The notes under the pieces were generated by a model that worked only from the letters and a program-made list of their open reading frames with translations, was not told the origin of the DNA and did not search any database. Below are positions 24,039-33,087 of a DNA stretch of 64,000 bases, piece after piece. The translations under genes were made by a program, and so were the position numbers. The DNA comes from CAZCJU01 sp964562175 (GTDB taxonomy: Bacteria > Bacillota > Clostridia > Oscillospirales > CAG-272). The stretch lies in NCBI GenBank assembly GCA_964562175.1, contig CAZLRV010000001.1:168801-232800 (forward strand), read 5' to 3'. Within the stretch, counting starts at the first letter, position 1; each line of letters begins with the position of its first letter.

Positions 24039-26245
24039 GCGGCATTGAGGACGAAAAGCTTGAGCGGCTTGACGGTATCGTCGAGCATATAATATATTCA
24101 AACAATGATAACGGCTATTCCGTCGCAAAAATAACACTTCCGAGCGATGAGGAAATGACGATAGTGGGCATTTTGCCTTATCTTGTCGAGGGCGAAACGA
24201 TAAGCGCTTACGGAAGCTATATAGCGCATCCGAGATTCGGCAGGCAGTTTTCGGTACAATATTACGAAAAACAGCTGCCCAAGACCGAGAGCGCAATATT
24301 AAAATATCTTTCCTCACGCACGATAAAGGGAATAGGCGCAATAAGTGCGAAAAAAATTGTAGAGCAATTCGGCACGGACAGCTTTGACGTTATTGAAAAT
24401 CATCCCGATATGCTTGCCGAGATAAACGGTATAACGCCGGCAAAGGCAAAGACCATAAGCGAGGATTTCAAGAAACAGCACGGAATGCGTTCTGTCATAA
24501 TGTTCTGCCGTGACTTTTTCGGTATGACTACCTCCGTTAAAATATATAAAAAATGGGGTACGTCCTCCGTCGATCTCATCAAATCAAATCCGTATATGCT
24601 GTGCGACGAGGAGCTTGGGATAGGCTTCGATCGGGCTGACAAAATAGCTCGCTCCGTCGGCTTCCCCTCTGATGCGACAGAACGCATACAGGCAGGTATA
24701 AAATTCGTTCTTTCGCACAATGCCGCCCAAAACGGTCACACGTATCTGCCGGAGGATAAGCTGCTTGCGACCTCCCGTCAACTGCTCGGCACGGGTGAGG
24801 ACGAAACGGACGACGCACTTCAGGCACTTGTCGATAATATGAGCGTCGTCGTGCAAAAGATAGGCACACGGCGAGTCGTATATCTCAAAAAATATTTCGA
24901 TGCCGAGCAATATGTCGCAAAAAAGCTTGAGTTGCTTGACGAAAAAGGACTTTCACTCGGCGGAGAAAATTTACGCGGCACAATTGACTCGATCGAGCTG
25001 AACGAAAATATCAAATATGCTCCGATGCAACGTGAAGCGATAAGTGCCGCACTCGACAACGGAATAATGATACTCACCGGCGGTCCCGGAACGGGTAAGA
25101 CCACCGTTATAAAAGCACTTATAAGGATATTCGATCAGATCGGCTTCAAAATAGCTCTTACCGCCCCGACCGGGCGTGCCGCAAAACGTATGAGTGAGGC
25201 GACGAGCTGTGAGGCAAAGACGATACACCGACTTCTTGAAATAGGCTACACCGAGACAGATACAATGAAATTTATGCGATGCGAGAATAATTTGCTTGAG
25301 GAAAACGTAATTATTGTCGATGAAGCGTCGATGATAGATATTTTACTTATGCAAGCACTTCTGAAAGCGATAAAACCGGGAGCTAAGCTCGTTTTGATAG
25401 GCGACTGCGACCAGCTGCCGTCCGTCGGTGCGGGCTACGTGCTGAACGATATTATAGCCTCGGAACGCTTTTCGACCGTTCAGCTGACAAAAATATTCCG
25501 TCAGGCGAGCAAGAGCCTGATAATAACCAATGCGCACGCAATAAACAACGGAAAATATCCCGAATTAAATTGCAAGACCAATGATTTCTTTTTCATTCAG
25601 TGCAGTGAGGACGAAAAGATCGCCGCAACGGTTGCCGACCTGTGCAAAAGGCGTTTGCCGAAGACCTACGGTCCGGAAATAATCAACGATATTCAAGTCA
25701 TTTCTCCCTCACGCAAGGGCTACTCCGGCACGATAATGCTTAATGCAAGACTTCAATCAATTCTAAATCCGCCGCTTTCGGGCAAAAAAGAACGACGGAT
25801 GCGCGATATCGTTTTTCGTGTCGGCGATAAGGTCATGCAGATAAAAAACAACTATGATATCCCGTGGGAGAAGGACGGAGTCGAGGGAATGGGTGTTTTC
25901 AACGGCGATATCGGCACGATAACCGATATAGATACGCAAAGCGGCGAGATAAGCGTTTGCTTTGATGATAAATGCGTCGTATATCCGAGTGAGATGACCG
26001 ACCAGCTTGAACACGCCTACGCTATAACCGTACACAAAAGTCAGGGCAGTGAATATCCCGTGGTAATAATACCGACCTATAATGCCCCGTCCATGCTTCT
26101 GTCCCGAAATCTCTTTTACACCGCCGTAACACGGGCGCAGAAGATGGTAATACTCGTCGGAAGCACCGAAATAATCTGCAAGATGGTAGACAATAACCGT
26201 CAATCGCTACGTTACACCTCGCTGTGCGAGGCGATCAAGCAATAA
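24035..26245 (+). CDS. recD2: RecD2-type ATP-dependent DNA helicase
   Basis: 736-residue superfamily 1B 5'-3' helicase of the RecBC-independent RecD2 class, linked to DNA repair and mismatch stability. The long N-terminal region contains helix-hairpin-helix-like repeats (residues about 95-215), followed by Walker A GGPGTGKTT (349-357), Walker B VIIVDEASMID, motif III GDCDQLPSVGAG, and C-terminal TVHKSQGSEYPVV and FYTAVTRAQKMV. The ATG at 24035 overlaps the metK stop; a longer start at 24002 lies well inside metK and is less likely. Confidence 0.94.
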   Translation: MSGIEDEKLERLDGIVEHIIYSNNDNGYSVAKITLPSDEEMTIVGILPYLVEGETISAYGSYIAHPRFGRQFSVQYYEKQLPKTESAILKYLSSRTIKGIGAISAKKIVEQFGTDSFDVIENHPDMLAEINGITPAKAKTISEDFKKQHGMRSVIMFCRDFFGMTTSVKIYKKWGTSSVDLIKSNPYMLCDEELGIGFDRADKIARSVGFPSDATERIQAGIKFVLSHNAAQNGHTYLPEDKLLATSRQLLGTGEDETDDALQALVDNMSVVVQKIGTRRVVYLKKYFDAEQYVAKKLELLDEKGLSLGGENLRGTIDSIELNENIKYAPMQREAISAALDNGIMILTGGPGTGKTTVIKALIRIFDQIGFKIALTAPTGRAAKRMSEATSCEAKTIHRLLEIGYTETDTMKFMRCENNLLEENVIIVDEASMIDILLMQALLKAIKPGAKLVLIGDCDQLPSVGAGYVLNDIIASERFSTVQLTKIFRQASKSLIITNAHAINNGKYPELNCKTNDFFFIQCSEDEKIAATVADLCKRRLPKTYGPEIINDIQVISPSRKGYSGTIMLNARLQSILNPPLSGKKERRMRDIVFRVGDKVMQIKNNYDIPWEKDGVEGMGVFNGDIGTITDIDTQSGEISVCFDDKCVVYPSEMTDQLEHAYAITVHKSQGSEYPVVIIPTYNAPSMLLSRNLFYTAVTRAQKMVILVGSTEIICKMVDNNRQSLRYTSLCEAIKQ

Positions 26246-26248
26246 ATT

Positions 26249-27124
26249 ATGAAATTTATTCAATCACTGCTCTATCCGCCGTTCTGCTTGGGCTGTGGCG
26301 AGCTTATCGACCCGTCCGAATATGAGGCACGCCTATGCGATGAGTGTCTTCCGATATGGAACACGCTTTTGACCTATAAATGTCCGGTGTGCCGTAAGCG
26401 TATCTCCGAATGCGTATGCAATCCGAGGTTTAATGTTACCGGAATAGTTCGAGGATACTATGCGCTTATTCCGTATTTTTCCTATAAACCGAGGCTTTTG
26501 ACCGAAAAAGAGCTTAAGCGGCGTGATATTTCCGAGTATGCGGTCCATACAGTAAAGCATATTTGCTGTAAGGCGCACTTGAAATATCTCGCAAAGCTGT
26601 TGGCTTATAATATCTCGCAAAAAATAACCGAGGATTTCGTTTTGACATACCCGATGCGTGACCCGAAACGGATAACGGAATACGGCTTTGACCAGGGGCG
26701 AATACTTGCGACCTACGTTTCAAAAATGCTCGATGTTCCTCTGCTTTCCGTGCTTCATCACCATATGTCCTCCAACGAGCAAAAGCGGCTCAATTACGAC
26801 GAGCGCGGCTTTAACGCATACACGAGCTATTATGTCAAGGAAAGCGACAAGAAAAAGATAGAGGGCAAGCGTTTCATAATAATCGACGATGTCGTGACCT
26901 CCGGAGCGACGACGGTATGCTGTGCGGCATTGCTTCGCAAGAACGGAGCAAGTGAGGTATATTGCTTCAGTATTGCCAAAACGTGCAAGCATGGTGATTT
27001 TATACAAGATGACGAAGAGAATATTGTGCAAAATGACGGTGAATTATTAACGAAATCATCTTGCAATAATCGCAAAAAAGTGGTAAAATATAAGAAGAAT
27101 ATCAAAGGAGGCTCAGATGCTTAA
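26249..27124 (+). CDS. ComF-family phosphoribosyltransferase-like protein with C-terminal extension
   Basis: 291-residue ComF-like protein. Residues about 9-55 form a cysteine-rich zinc-binding region (FCLGCGEL, LCDECL, CPVCRKRISECVC). The phosphoribosyltransferase signature IIIDDVVTSGATTVCCAALL comes near residue 210. ComF proteins act in DNA uptake or as PRTases of unclear substrate. The last 40 or so residues (Asp/Glu/Asn- then Lys-rich) go beyond the usual ComF end and are encoded by DNA that contains the predicted mreB promoter. It starts 3 bp after recD2 and overlaps mreB by 8 bp. Confidence 0.87.
   Translation: MKFIQSLLYPPFCLGCGELIDPSEYEARLCDECLPIWNTLLTYKCPVCRKRISECVCNPRFNVTGIVRGYYALIPYFSYKPRLLTEKELKRRDISEYAVHTVKHICCKAHLKYLAKLLAYNISQKITEDFVLTYPMRDPKRITEYGFDQGRILATYVSKMLDVPLLSVLHHHMSSNEQKRLNYDERGFNAYTSYYVKESDKKKIEGKRFIIIDDVVTSGATTVCCAALLRKNGASEVYCFSIAKTCKHGDFIQDDEENIVQNDGELLTKSSCNNRKKVVKYKKNIKGGSDA
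27061..27089 (+). promoter_or_regulatory. Promoter of mreB, inside the 3' end of comF
   Basis: TTGCAA (27061-27066), 17 bp, TAAAAT (27084-27089), followed after 14 bp by AAAGGAGG and the mreB ATG. The same -35 hexamer and spacing are used by the S10 promoter in this window. Confidence 0.6.
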
Positions 27125-28127
27125 TAATATCGCCATAGACCTCGGCACATCCAATACGCTTATTTACGTAAGCGGTAAGGGTGTAGTGCTGAACGAGCCT
27201 TCACTCGTAACGGTAAATACGGGCTTGAACAAGGTCGTAAAAACGGGCGAGGAATCCGAGAGCGTTAAAGGAAAAACGCCCGATACCGAGCTGACCGTAC
27301 GTCCGCTGTCGGGCGGCGTTATCAGTCGGTACAGGCATACTCTTATAATGCTGAGGCGTTTTCTTAAAAAATCGTGCGGACGGTTCGTTGTCCGTCCCAA
27401 TATGACGGTATGCGTTCCGTGCGGAATTTCCGACGTTGAGGAGCACGCCGTAAAGGACGTATGCTCCGAGGTGGGAGCGAAGAACGTGTATCTTATAGAT
27501 TCTCCGCTTGCCGCCGCAATAGGTGCGGGGCTTGATGTTACCTCCTGTATCGGAAACATGGTAATAGACATAGGCGGCGGAACAACCGATGTTGCCGTTA
27601 TATGTTCGGGCGGCGTGGTCTGCTCCGATTCGATAAAGACAGGCGGCTACGCAATGAACGAGGCACTGATAAAATACGTTCGCCGTCGTTATCTGGTGGC
27701 GATAAGCGAATCAAGTGCGGAACGTGCGAAAATAAAAGCCGGTGCCGTTTGGCGACGTGATGACGGTATGACCGTCGATGTACGCGGCAAATGCTTGCAG
27801 ACCTCGACTCCGAAGTCGGTAACGCTCGATTGTGCCGATATGGTGGAATCGCTCGAGGAGCCTATGACCTCGATAATAGAAGCAGTCTGCGGCGTGCTTG
27901 AAAGAACTCCGCCGGAGCTTATATCGGATATTTCGAAGAACGGAATACTTCTCGTAGGCGGTGCAAGCCGTATTTACGGGCTTGACCGACTCATTTCATC
28001 GGTTACGGGCATGGGCTGTCACCTTGCCGAAAAGCCGGAGCTTTGCGCCGTGATAGGTGCCGGACGTGCCGCCGATATCGGGCTGAGACTCGGTGCGGGC
28101 AACAATGCACGCTACAAGACACGTTGA
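27117..28127 (+). CDS. mreB: MreB/Mbl-family rod-shape actin homologue
   Basis: 336-residue actin-fold ATPase that guides peptidoglycan synthesis along the sidewall. Phosphate-1 motif IDLGTSNTLIYV at residues 5-16, the central IDIGGGTTDVAVI phosphate-2 motif, and the adenosine-motif region GILLVGGASRIYGLDRLI are present. No mreC or mreD follows, so it may be an extra paralogue. AAAGGAGG lies 5 nt before the ATG, inside comF. Confidence 0.93.
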   Translation: MLNNIAIDLGTSNTLIYVSGKGVVLNEPSLVTVNTGLNKVVKTGEESESVKGKTPDTELTVRPLSGGVISRYRHTLIMLRRFLKKSCGRFVVRPNMTVCVPCGISDVEEHAVKDVCSEVGAKNVYLIDSPLAAAIGAGLDVTSCIGNMVIDIGGGTTDVAVICSGGVVCSDSIKTGGYAMNEALIKYVRRRYLVAISESSAERAKIKAGAVWRRDDGMTVDVRGKCLQTSTPKSVTLDCADMVESLEEPMTSIIEAVCGVLERTPPELISDISKNGILLVGGASRIYGLDRLISSVTGMGCHLAEKPELCAVIGAGRAADIGLRLGAGNNARYKTR

Positions 28128-28200
28128 GCCTATCTAATATTAAAATGTTAATTTGCGGTGCGGCTACGCATAAAAAAGCCGCTTAAAAAAAGGAGAAAAA

Positions 28201-28896
28201 ATGAAAAAGCTATTATCCCTTTCCCTCATTCTCGCACTTGCCGTAACTGCTCTCGCATCCTGCGGTGGTGACAGCGAGGATTCAAAAGCAGAAGGCACCA
28301 AGGCTCCCACAACAGCCGAGCAGACAGAGGCGGGTACCGACAAGGTTACCGATGCCGCTACAGATGCGGCTACAGACGCAGCTACGGATGCCGTAACCGA
28401 TGCGCAAAAGCCTGCAGGTAACGAGGCTGAGCTTTTCAAGTTTGATTTTACCAAAGAAGAGGATTGCGATTTTTGGGCACTCGGTGCTACCGGCACGGCT
28501 GAGGACCTCGGCTTTGACGAGGAAGAGAAATGCCTCGATGTTAAAATAGTTAAAGAAGATGCACAGATACAGTGCAATAGCTTCGGTGAAGAGATAGATG
28601 TTGAAGACATAACGAGCTTCACGTTTGAAGTAAAGAACGCAACAAACGACACAAAGGGTCAGATATTCTTCTTCCTTGACGGCGGTATCGCTCCCAGCGA
28701 GCCTTGCTCCGTTCGTTACACATATCAGAACAGCGGTGAAAACGCAGAATGGGAAACCATTACCGTTACGATAACCGATGACAATATGCCTTCACCCTGG
28801 ACAGGCTTCCTTACCGGCTTCCGTTTCGACATAACCGATAAGGGTACAGAGGGTCACGTATCTCTCAGAAACTTCACAATAAACGGAATTAAATAA
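28201..28896 (+). CDS. Secreted lipoprotein with TDAA linker and jelly-roll-like domain
   Basis: 231-residue predicted lipoprotein. Signal peptide and lipobox LASC place the acylated cysteine at residue 21. Residues about 30-75 form a Thr/Ala/Asp-rich linker with repeated TDAA units, likely a spacer through the cell wall. The rest (residues about 80-231) looks like a beta-rich binding domain, with WETITVTITDDNMPSPW and a C-terminal GHVSLRNFTINGIK typical of carbohydrate-binding jelly rolls. Binding target unknown. AAAGGAG precedes the ATG; a hairpin with GCGGCT/AGCCGC arms lies just upstream. Confidence 0.7.
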   Translation: MKKLLSLSLILALAVTALASCGGDSEDSKAEGTKAPTTAEQTEAGTDKVTDAATDAATDAATDAVTDAQKPAGNEAELFKFDFTKEEDCDFWALGATGTAEDLGFDEEEKCLDVKIVKEDAQIQCNSFGEEIDVEDITSFTFEVKNATNDTKGQIFFFLDGGIAPSEPCSVRYTYQNSGENAEWETITVTITDDNMPSPWTGFLTGFRFDITDKGTEGHVSLRNFTINGIK

Positions 28897-28968
28897 GCTA
28901 ATCACTCAATGCCCTACAGCGATACAGGCCTCCGCCATCGCTGTTGCGGCTTAAAACCCTCCTGAAAC

Positions 28969-29013
28969 GAGTGGCACGGATTAGATCCGTGCCACTCAAT
29001 TCTTTTTTATTTT
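28969..29013 (+). terminator. Terminator after the lipoprotein gene
   Basis: Perfect 12-bp arms GAGTGGCACGGA/TCCGTGCCACTC followed by a T-rich tract that runs into the end of the convergent gene. Confidence 0.9.
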
Positions 29014-29633
29014 GCCTCTATTTTATCTATAAAGGAAAGCAAAAGCTGTGCCGTACCCGTTGCACCGAAAACGGAGCTGTCAAGCGATATATCGTAGTTT
29101 GTTATATCGCCCCACGTTCTGTTTGTGTAGAAATTATAGTAATTTGCACGCTTTTTGTCTGTCTTGATTATCCTCGTTTCCGCATTCTGTGCGTCGATTC
29201 CCTCTTTTGCGGCTATTCGTTCAACACGCTTTTCAAGCGGTGCATGAATGAACACGCTGACAAGATCGGGGTTGTCACGCAGGATATAATCGGCGCATCT
29301 GCCGACTATTACACACGAGCCTTGCTTTATCAGCTCGTTTATGATATTGTTCTGTATTATGTACAGCTTATCGTTAAGCGGCAGATCCGACATGGCAGTA
29401 AAATGGTTTGAAAACATATACGCACCTGTAGATAAGGCGTACAAAAGGCTGTTTGTCGCCGTTTCGTCTATGTGGGCATACACCTCGGGAGATACTCCGC
29501 TCTTTTCCGCAGCAAGTGCTATAAGCTCCCTGTCGTAAAAAGGCACGCCCATAAGCTTGGCAAGCGCCTCGCCTATCTCACGTCCACCGCTTCCGTATTG
29601 ACGACCGATGGTAATTATGGATCTATAACTCAT
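29007..29633 (-). CDS. Cytidylate kinase-like family protein
   Basis: 208-residue P-loop protein of the cytidylate-kinase-like (AAA_26) family common in Clostridia. The Walker A region is TIGRQYGSGGREIGEALA at residues 8-25, and an NMP-binding-like region with VIVGRCADYILRD and a LID-like KKRANYYNFYTNRTWG follow. True Cmk motifs are only partly kept, so the substrate is uncertain. It is monocistronic with its own promoter. Confidence 0.87.
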   Translation of the reverse strand: MSYRSIITIGRQYGSGGREIGEALAKLMGVPFYDRELIALAAEKSGVSPEVYAHIDETATNSLLYALSTGAYMFSNHFTAMSDLPLNDKLYIIQNNIINELIKQGSCVIVGRCADYILRDNPDLVSVFIHAPLEKRVERIAAKEGIDAQNAETRIIKTDKKRANYYNFYTNRTWGDITNYDISLDSSVFGATGTAQLLLSFIDKIEAK

Positions 29634-29664
29634 ACAAATCTGCCTCCTTGTGTTTGTATGTGTA

Positions 29665-29693
29665 ATTTTACCATATTATTTTGATTTTGTCAA
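29665..29693 (-). promoter_or_regulatory. Promoter of the cytidylate-kinase-like gene
   Basis: Minus-strand TTGACA (29688-29693), 17 bp, TAAAAT (29665-29670), then an AAGGAGG ribosome binding site before the ATG. Confidence 0.82.
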
Positions 29694-29748
29694 CCGTATT
29701 TCGGCATTTTCTCCGCATTTTTTCAAATATTTTTATCTCGGCTTTGTA

Positions 29749-31353
29749 TTACGCATCAATGTGAGAAAACAACGCACTGCCCTTCTTTTTCAGCCACATA
29801 AGCATCAGAACGCACATTGCGCCGAGCAATACGGCAAGCAACAGCATATATACAAGCGGTGAAATAAGCGACGAGAGCAGATAATATACGACACCGCAAA
29901 GTATGATAATACACCACGAGCCGAGCAAAACGAGCAAAACGCTTCCGCTCTGCTTTATCGGCACTACCTCGTTTGTCCACGACAAATTACAGCCCTTAAG
30001 CCCGGCTATAAGACCGAGCTGCGCTGTCAAGATAACGAACAGCACCGATAACACAAGCACCAATGCCGCATATACAAGCTCAAGACGCAGTACCCACTGC
30101 ATACAGCCGAACAGAAATACAACGGGCGGCAATGTGAGCAATAGATGAAGTCTCAGCTTTGCCCTCAAAACCGAGTATGCATCGACGGGCAGTGAGCGAA
30201 GAACCCAAATGCTCTTACCCTCAAGTGACACCGACGGGGCGGTAATATCGTTCATTGCCGCCACCGTGCAAATTGCCGCCGCCGCTATCAAAGCCACCAA
30301 CTGCGGGGTGAGCAGTGCGGACAGCTCGTTTATGATCTGCCGTGCATCGTTCTGCTTTATCAGCAAAAACACGCCCATGATCACCGACATAAGACAGCCC
30401 AAGCCGCAGTTGAGCATATAATTTGCGCTTTTCGTAAAGCGTTTTATCTCTTTTTTAAGCAAGGCAAAATCGGCGGAGTGAGGCTTTGATATTTTCGCAC
30501 TGCCTCCCTTGCCGACACTCTGCGCTCCTCCTGCCACCGTTTTAAGATAGGTCAGCTTAAGCACCGTATAAACGATGAAGAACAGCAGCAAGACGAGCAT
30601 GGTAATGTAGAGCATCGATAATATATCGCCCTCTCCCGCACGTCCGAGAGCGTAGAGCGGATTGAGGGGATGGGCAAGCTTTTGTGCCACCTCTCCGGCA
30701 TTGCTCATAAAGCTCATCAAATAATTATATGCATTAAAATATACATAATAGTAAAGCGCTATAAAGGCAAGAGAAAAGAACACGGTAACAAACGCCTTGT
30801 TTTTGACCTTGCCGCTTATCTTGCCGACTAACCAACCCAAAGCACACGAAAGGCTGAGAACGAAAACGGATATCACAAATATAAGCAGTACGCCGAACAG
30901 CACAACGGGCACCGTCACCTTGCACGTCATGAGCCACACGATAAACGAGGGTACGGACACCAACAGCTGATACAGCAGTCCTATGGCGTACACGCCCGAA
31001 AGTCGCATAATAAGAATATATCCCGTTTTTATCGGCATGGAGAGCAAAAAGTCGTTATCCTTTGCACGGTAAAGCGAAGCATAAGTATTGAACACGCACC
31101 CGAAAACGCCAAGCACGACCGAGAGCAATGAGGTTATCGAAACGTAAAGCCAGCCCAGCCCAAGCTGTACAAGCGGCTCGCAAAGCGAGCTTGCGAACAT
31201 ATAAAATATATATCCGAGCAGAAAGAACATCGCACAATAAAGCAGAACGGAAACGCACAGAGCCGTACCCTGCCGTCTCTGTCCTTTTTTTCTGTCCGTA
31301 TACAGCCATGAAAAGGCTTCCGAGAGCTGTTTTTTAAACAGAGCCTTTATCAT
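29749..31353 (-). CDS. ABC-2-type transporter permease
   Basis: 534-residue integral membrane protein with about 12-14 hydrophobic segments, organised as two homologous-looking halves with a charged loop around residues 275-310 (KISKPHSADFALLKKEIKRF). The start ATG lies 2 bp after the ATPase stop and uses a GGAGG inside the ATPase 3' end. With the ATPase it should form an exporter; the substrate is not predictable. Large two-half ABC-2 permeases of this type are common in Clostridia. Confidence 0.85.
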   Translation of the reverse strand: MIKALFKKQLSEAFSWLYTDRKKGQRRQGTALCVSVLLYCAMFFLLGYIFYMFASSLCEPLVQLGLGWLYVSITSLLSVVLGVFGCVFNTYASLYRAKDNDFLLSMPIKTGYILIMRLSGVYAIGLLYQLLVSVPSFIVWLMTCKVTVPVVLFGVLLIFVISVFVLSLSCALGWLVGKISGKVKNKAFVTVFFSLAFIALYYYVYFNAYNYLMSFMSNAGEVAQKLAHPLNPLYALGRAGEGDILSMLYITMLVLLLFFIVYTVLKLTYLKTVAGGAQSVGKGGSAKISKPHSADFALLKKEIKRFTKSANYMLNCGLGCLMSVIMGVFLLIKQNDARQIINELSALLTPQLVALIAAAAICTVAAMNDITAPSVSLEGKSIWVLRSLPVDAYSVLRAKLRLHLLLTLPPVVFLFGCMQWVLRLELVYAALVLVLSVLFVILTAQLGLIAGLKGCNLSWTNEVVPIKQSGSVLLVLLGSWCIIILCGVVYYLLSSLISPLVYMLLLAVLLGAMCVLMLMWLKKKGSALFSHIDA

Positions 31354-31355
31354 TT

Positions 31356-32060
31356 TTATTCCTCCGACTCCAAGAACACGCTTTCAAGCGACTCATCGCC
31401 CTTGACCGACTCCATATCTCCGTCCTTTATCAGCTTGCCCGCCTTGATTATAGCGACCTTATCGCACAGCTTTTCCGCAACGTCAAGCACGTGAGTCGAA
31501 AAGAATATTGCGCCGCCGTTTTCGCACAGCTCGTGCATAAGCCCCTTTAATACGTGCGTTGCCTTCGGATCCAGACCCACAAACGGCTCATCCATTATAA
31601 GAAGTGAGGGGGAATGTATGAGTGCGGATATCACGGCAAGCTTTTGCTTCATTCCGTGAGAATATGACGATATCGCCTGCGACAGCACCTTATCAAGCTC
31701 AAATGCCTCGGCGTATTCTTTTATTTTCGCACTTCTTGTCTTGGCATCCACTCCGTATACATCCGCTACGAAATTAAGCAGCTCCATGCCCGACATAAAG
31801 TCGTACAGCTCCGGATTATCGGGAATATACGCAAGTTTTTTCTTGCATTCGAGCGGTTCTTTTTTTATTGAGTGACCGTCGATAAATATATCGCCCGAAT
31901 CGAAATCCAATATACCGCAACAGGATTTAAGCGTTGTTGTCTTACCGGCTCCGTTATGACCGATAAAGCCGTATATCTCGCCCGGACGAATATGCAGGCT
32001 GAGGTCGTCAACCGCCTTTTTCTCGCCGTAGCTCTTGGTTAAATGTTCAATTTTCAGCAT
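31356..32060 (-). CDS. ABC transporter ATP-binding protein
   Basis: 234-residue ABC ATPase. Walker A GHNGAGKTT near residue 37, the Q-loop in YIPDNPELYDFMSG, signature SYSHGMKQKLAV, Walker B SLLIMDEPFVGLDP and a switch histidine in FFSTHVLDVAEKL are present. The ATG at 32060 follows GTGAGGAAA and gives MLKIEHLTKSYG; a longer start at 32102 reads through the upstream gene. It overlaps the upstream DUF2975-like gene by 14 bp. Confidence 0.94.
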   Translation of the reverse strand: MLKIEHLTKSYGEKKAVDDLSLHIRPGEIYGFIGHNGAGKTTTLKSCCGILDFDSGDIFIDGHSIKKEPLECKKKLAYIPDNPELYDFMSGMELLNFVADVYGVDAKTRSAKIKEYAEAFELDKVLSQAISSYSHGMKQKLAVISALIHSPSLLIMDEPFVGLDPKATHVLKGLMHELCENGGAIFFSTHVLDVAEKLCDKVAIIKAGKLIKDGDMESVKGDESLESVFLESEE

Positions 32061-32607
32061 TTTCCTCACCCTCATTCTTTTTTTCGATAAGCTCTGTCGC
32101 ACATGAGCATATAAGTGATGCGAATATAAGCATAACGCCGAGAGTTATATTGTCCGAATAACCCACATCGAGCCTTTCGGAGTCTTTTATAATTTCACAT
32201 ATTACCGCACCTATAATTTCAACTGCAACAGTCGTTATTATAGGCACGCATATAGTATAGATGCCGAGTCTGAACAGCTCTTTTGTGCCGTCTGCGGTAA
32301 AGGGTGTGCCTGCATCAAGCTCGTTTTTGAAATATGCGTAGCCCTTTTTCGATACGATATACTCGCCTATGCACAGAACAGCTCCGCCTATCAAGGCTAT
32401 CCAAATAGTACCGATGCCGACATCGGCTTCGCTTTGCAAAAACGAATGAAGTGTCATTCCGCCGAGCTTTAATGTATACTCGCCTATTCCCATAGCCACC
32501 GCACCGACCAAGCAAGCGCAAAGCCCGACTATACAGCAGATATATACTATCTTACTCAGTATCATACCTATCTTATGTATCAACTGAATCGCTTTAAGTG
32601 ATCTCAT
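32047..32607 (-). CDS. DUF2975-like membrane protein
   Basis: 186-residue protein with four hydrophobic segments (near residues 15-40, 66-86, 112-138, 150-168) and the segment GTPFTADGTKELFRLGIYTI between the second and third, which is the typical DUF2975 feature. DUF2975 genes often sit next to a small HTH regulator; none is present here. It lies in an operon between a small membrane protein and the ABC ATPase, suggesting an accessory or sensory part of the exporter. Confidence 0.75.
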   Translation of the reverse strand: MRSLKAIQLIHKIGMILSKIVYICCIVGLCACLVGAVAMGIGEYTLKLGGMTLHSFLQSEADVGIGTIWIALIGGAVLCIGEYIVSKKGYAYFKNELDAGTPFTADGTKELFRLGIYTICVPIITTVAVEIIGAVICEIIKDSERLDVGYSDNITLGVMLIFASLICSCATELIEKKNEGEENAEN

Positions 32608-32625
32608 TTTGTTTTTTTGCCTCGT

Positions 32626-32829
32626 TTATTTATTTTCTTCCGTTTTTTTCACCGCATCGCCGATCCACCCTGCCAAGCAGGACAGCCCGAGGCAGGCAGA
32701 TGAAATTATGGGCGAACACTCGCATTTGCGTGTAATAAGCGAGTCAAGTGCAAATACTATGCAAGCAACATTGAACACCATACCTACGGTGCTTATCAGC
32801 TTTTTCTTCTCGATATTTGTCATTTTCAT
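32626..32829 (-). CDS. Small two-helix membrane protein
   Basis: 67-residue protein, first gene of the ABC exporter operon. Two hydrophobic segments (residues about 12-30 and 42-58) flank a short stretch with TRKCECSP. AAAGGAGGAAATTTCAAA precedes the ATG, supporting a real gene. It ends 18 bp before the DUF2975-like gene. Function unknown. Confidence 0.65.
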   Translation of the reverse strand: MKMTNIEKKKLISTVGMVFNVACIVFALDSLITRKCECSPIISSACLGLSCLAGWIGDAVKKTEENK

Positions 32830-32910
32830 TTTGAAATTTCCTCCTTTTATATGGCAAAAGCTTTTTGTGCGGCTATATGAGACATTCGTTTCACTGTATA
32901 TTGAAACACT

Positions 32911-32936
32911 TGTAATATAACCACTGTTATATTACA
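32911..32936. promoter_or_regulatory. Perfect palindromic operator at the ABC operon start
   Basis: TGTAATATAAC-CACT-GTTATATTACA: 11-bp perfect arms with a 4-bp centre. It begins at the predicted transcription start of the minus-strand operon. The form suggests a dimeric repressor such as a GntR (YtrA-type), PadR or MarR protein; no such gene is in the window. Confidence 0.65.
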
Positions 32937-32942
32937 CACATT

Positions 32943-32970
32943 ATTATACACATTTTTTTGCCGTTGTCAA
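32943..32970 (-). promoter_or_regulatory. Promoter of the ABC exporter operon
   Basis: Minus-strand TTGACA (32965-32970), 16-bp spacer, TATAAT (32943-32948). Confidence 0.82.
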
Positions 32971-33087
32971 TAGCTCGGAGGAAAAAAATTGAATAATTTT
33001 CAGAGTTTTCTCATTTTCAATAATTAGTTTAGACTTATTTTATAATTGGGGCTTGAATTGTGCACTATTTTGGTATACAATCAAAGT

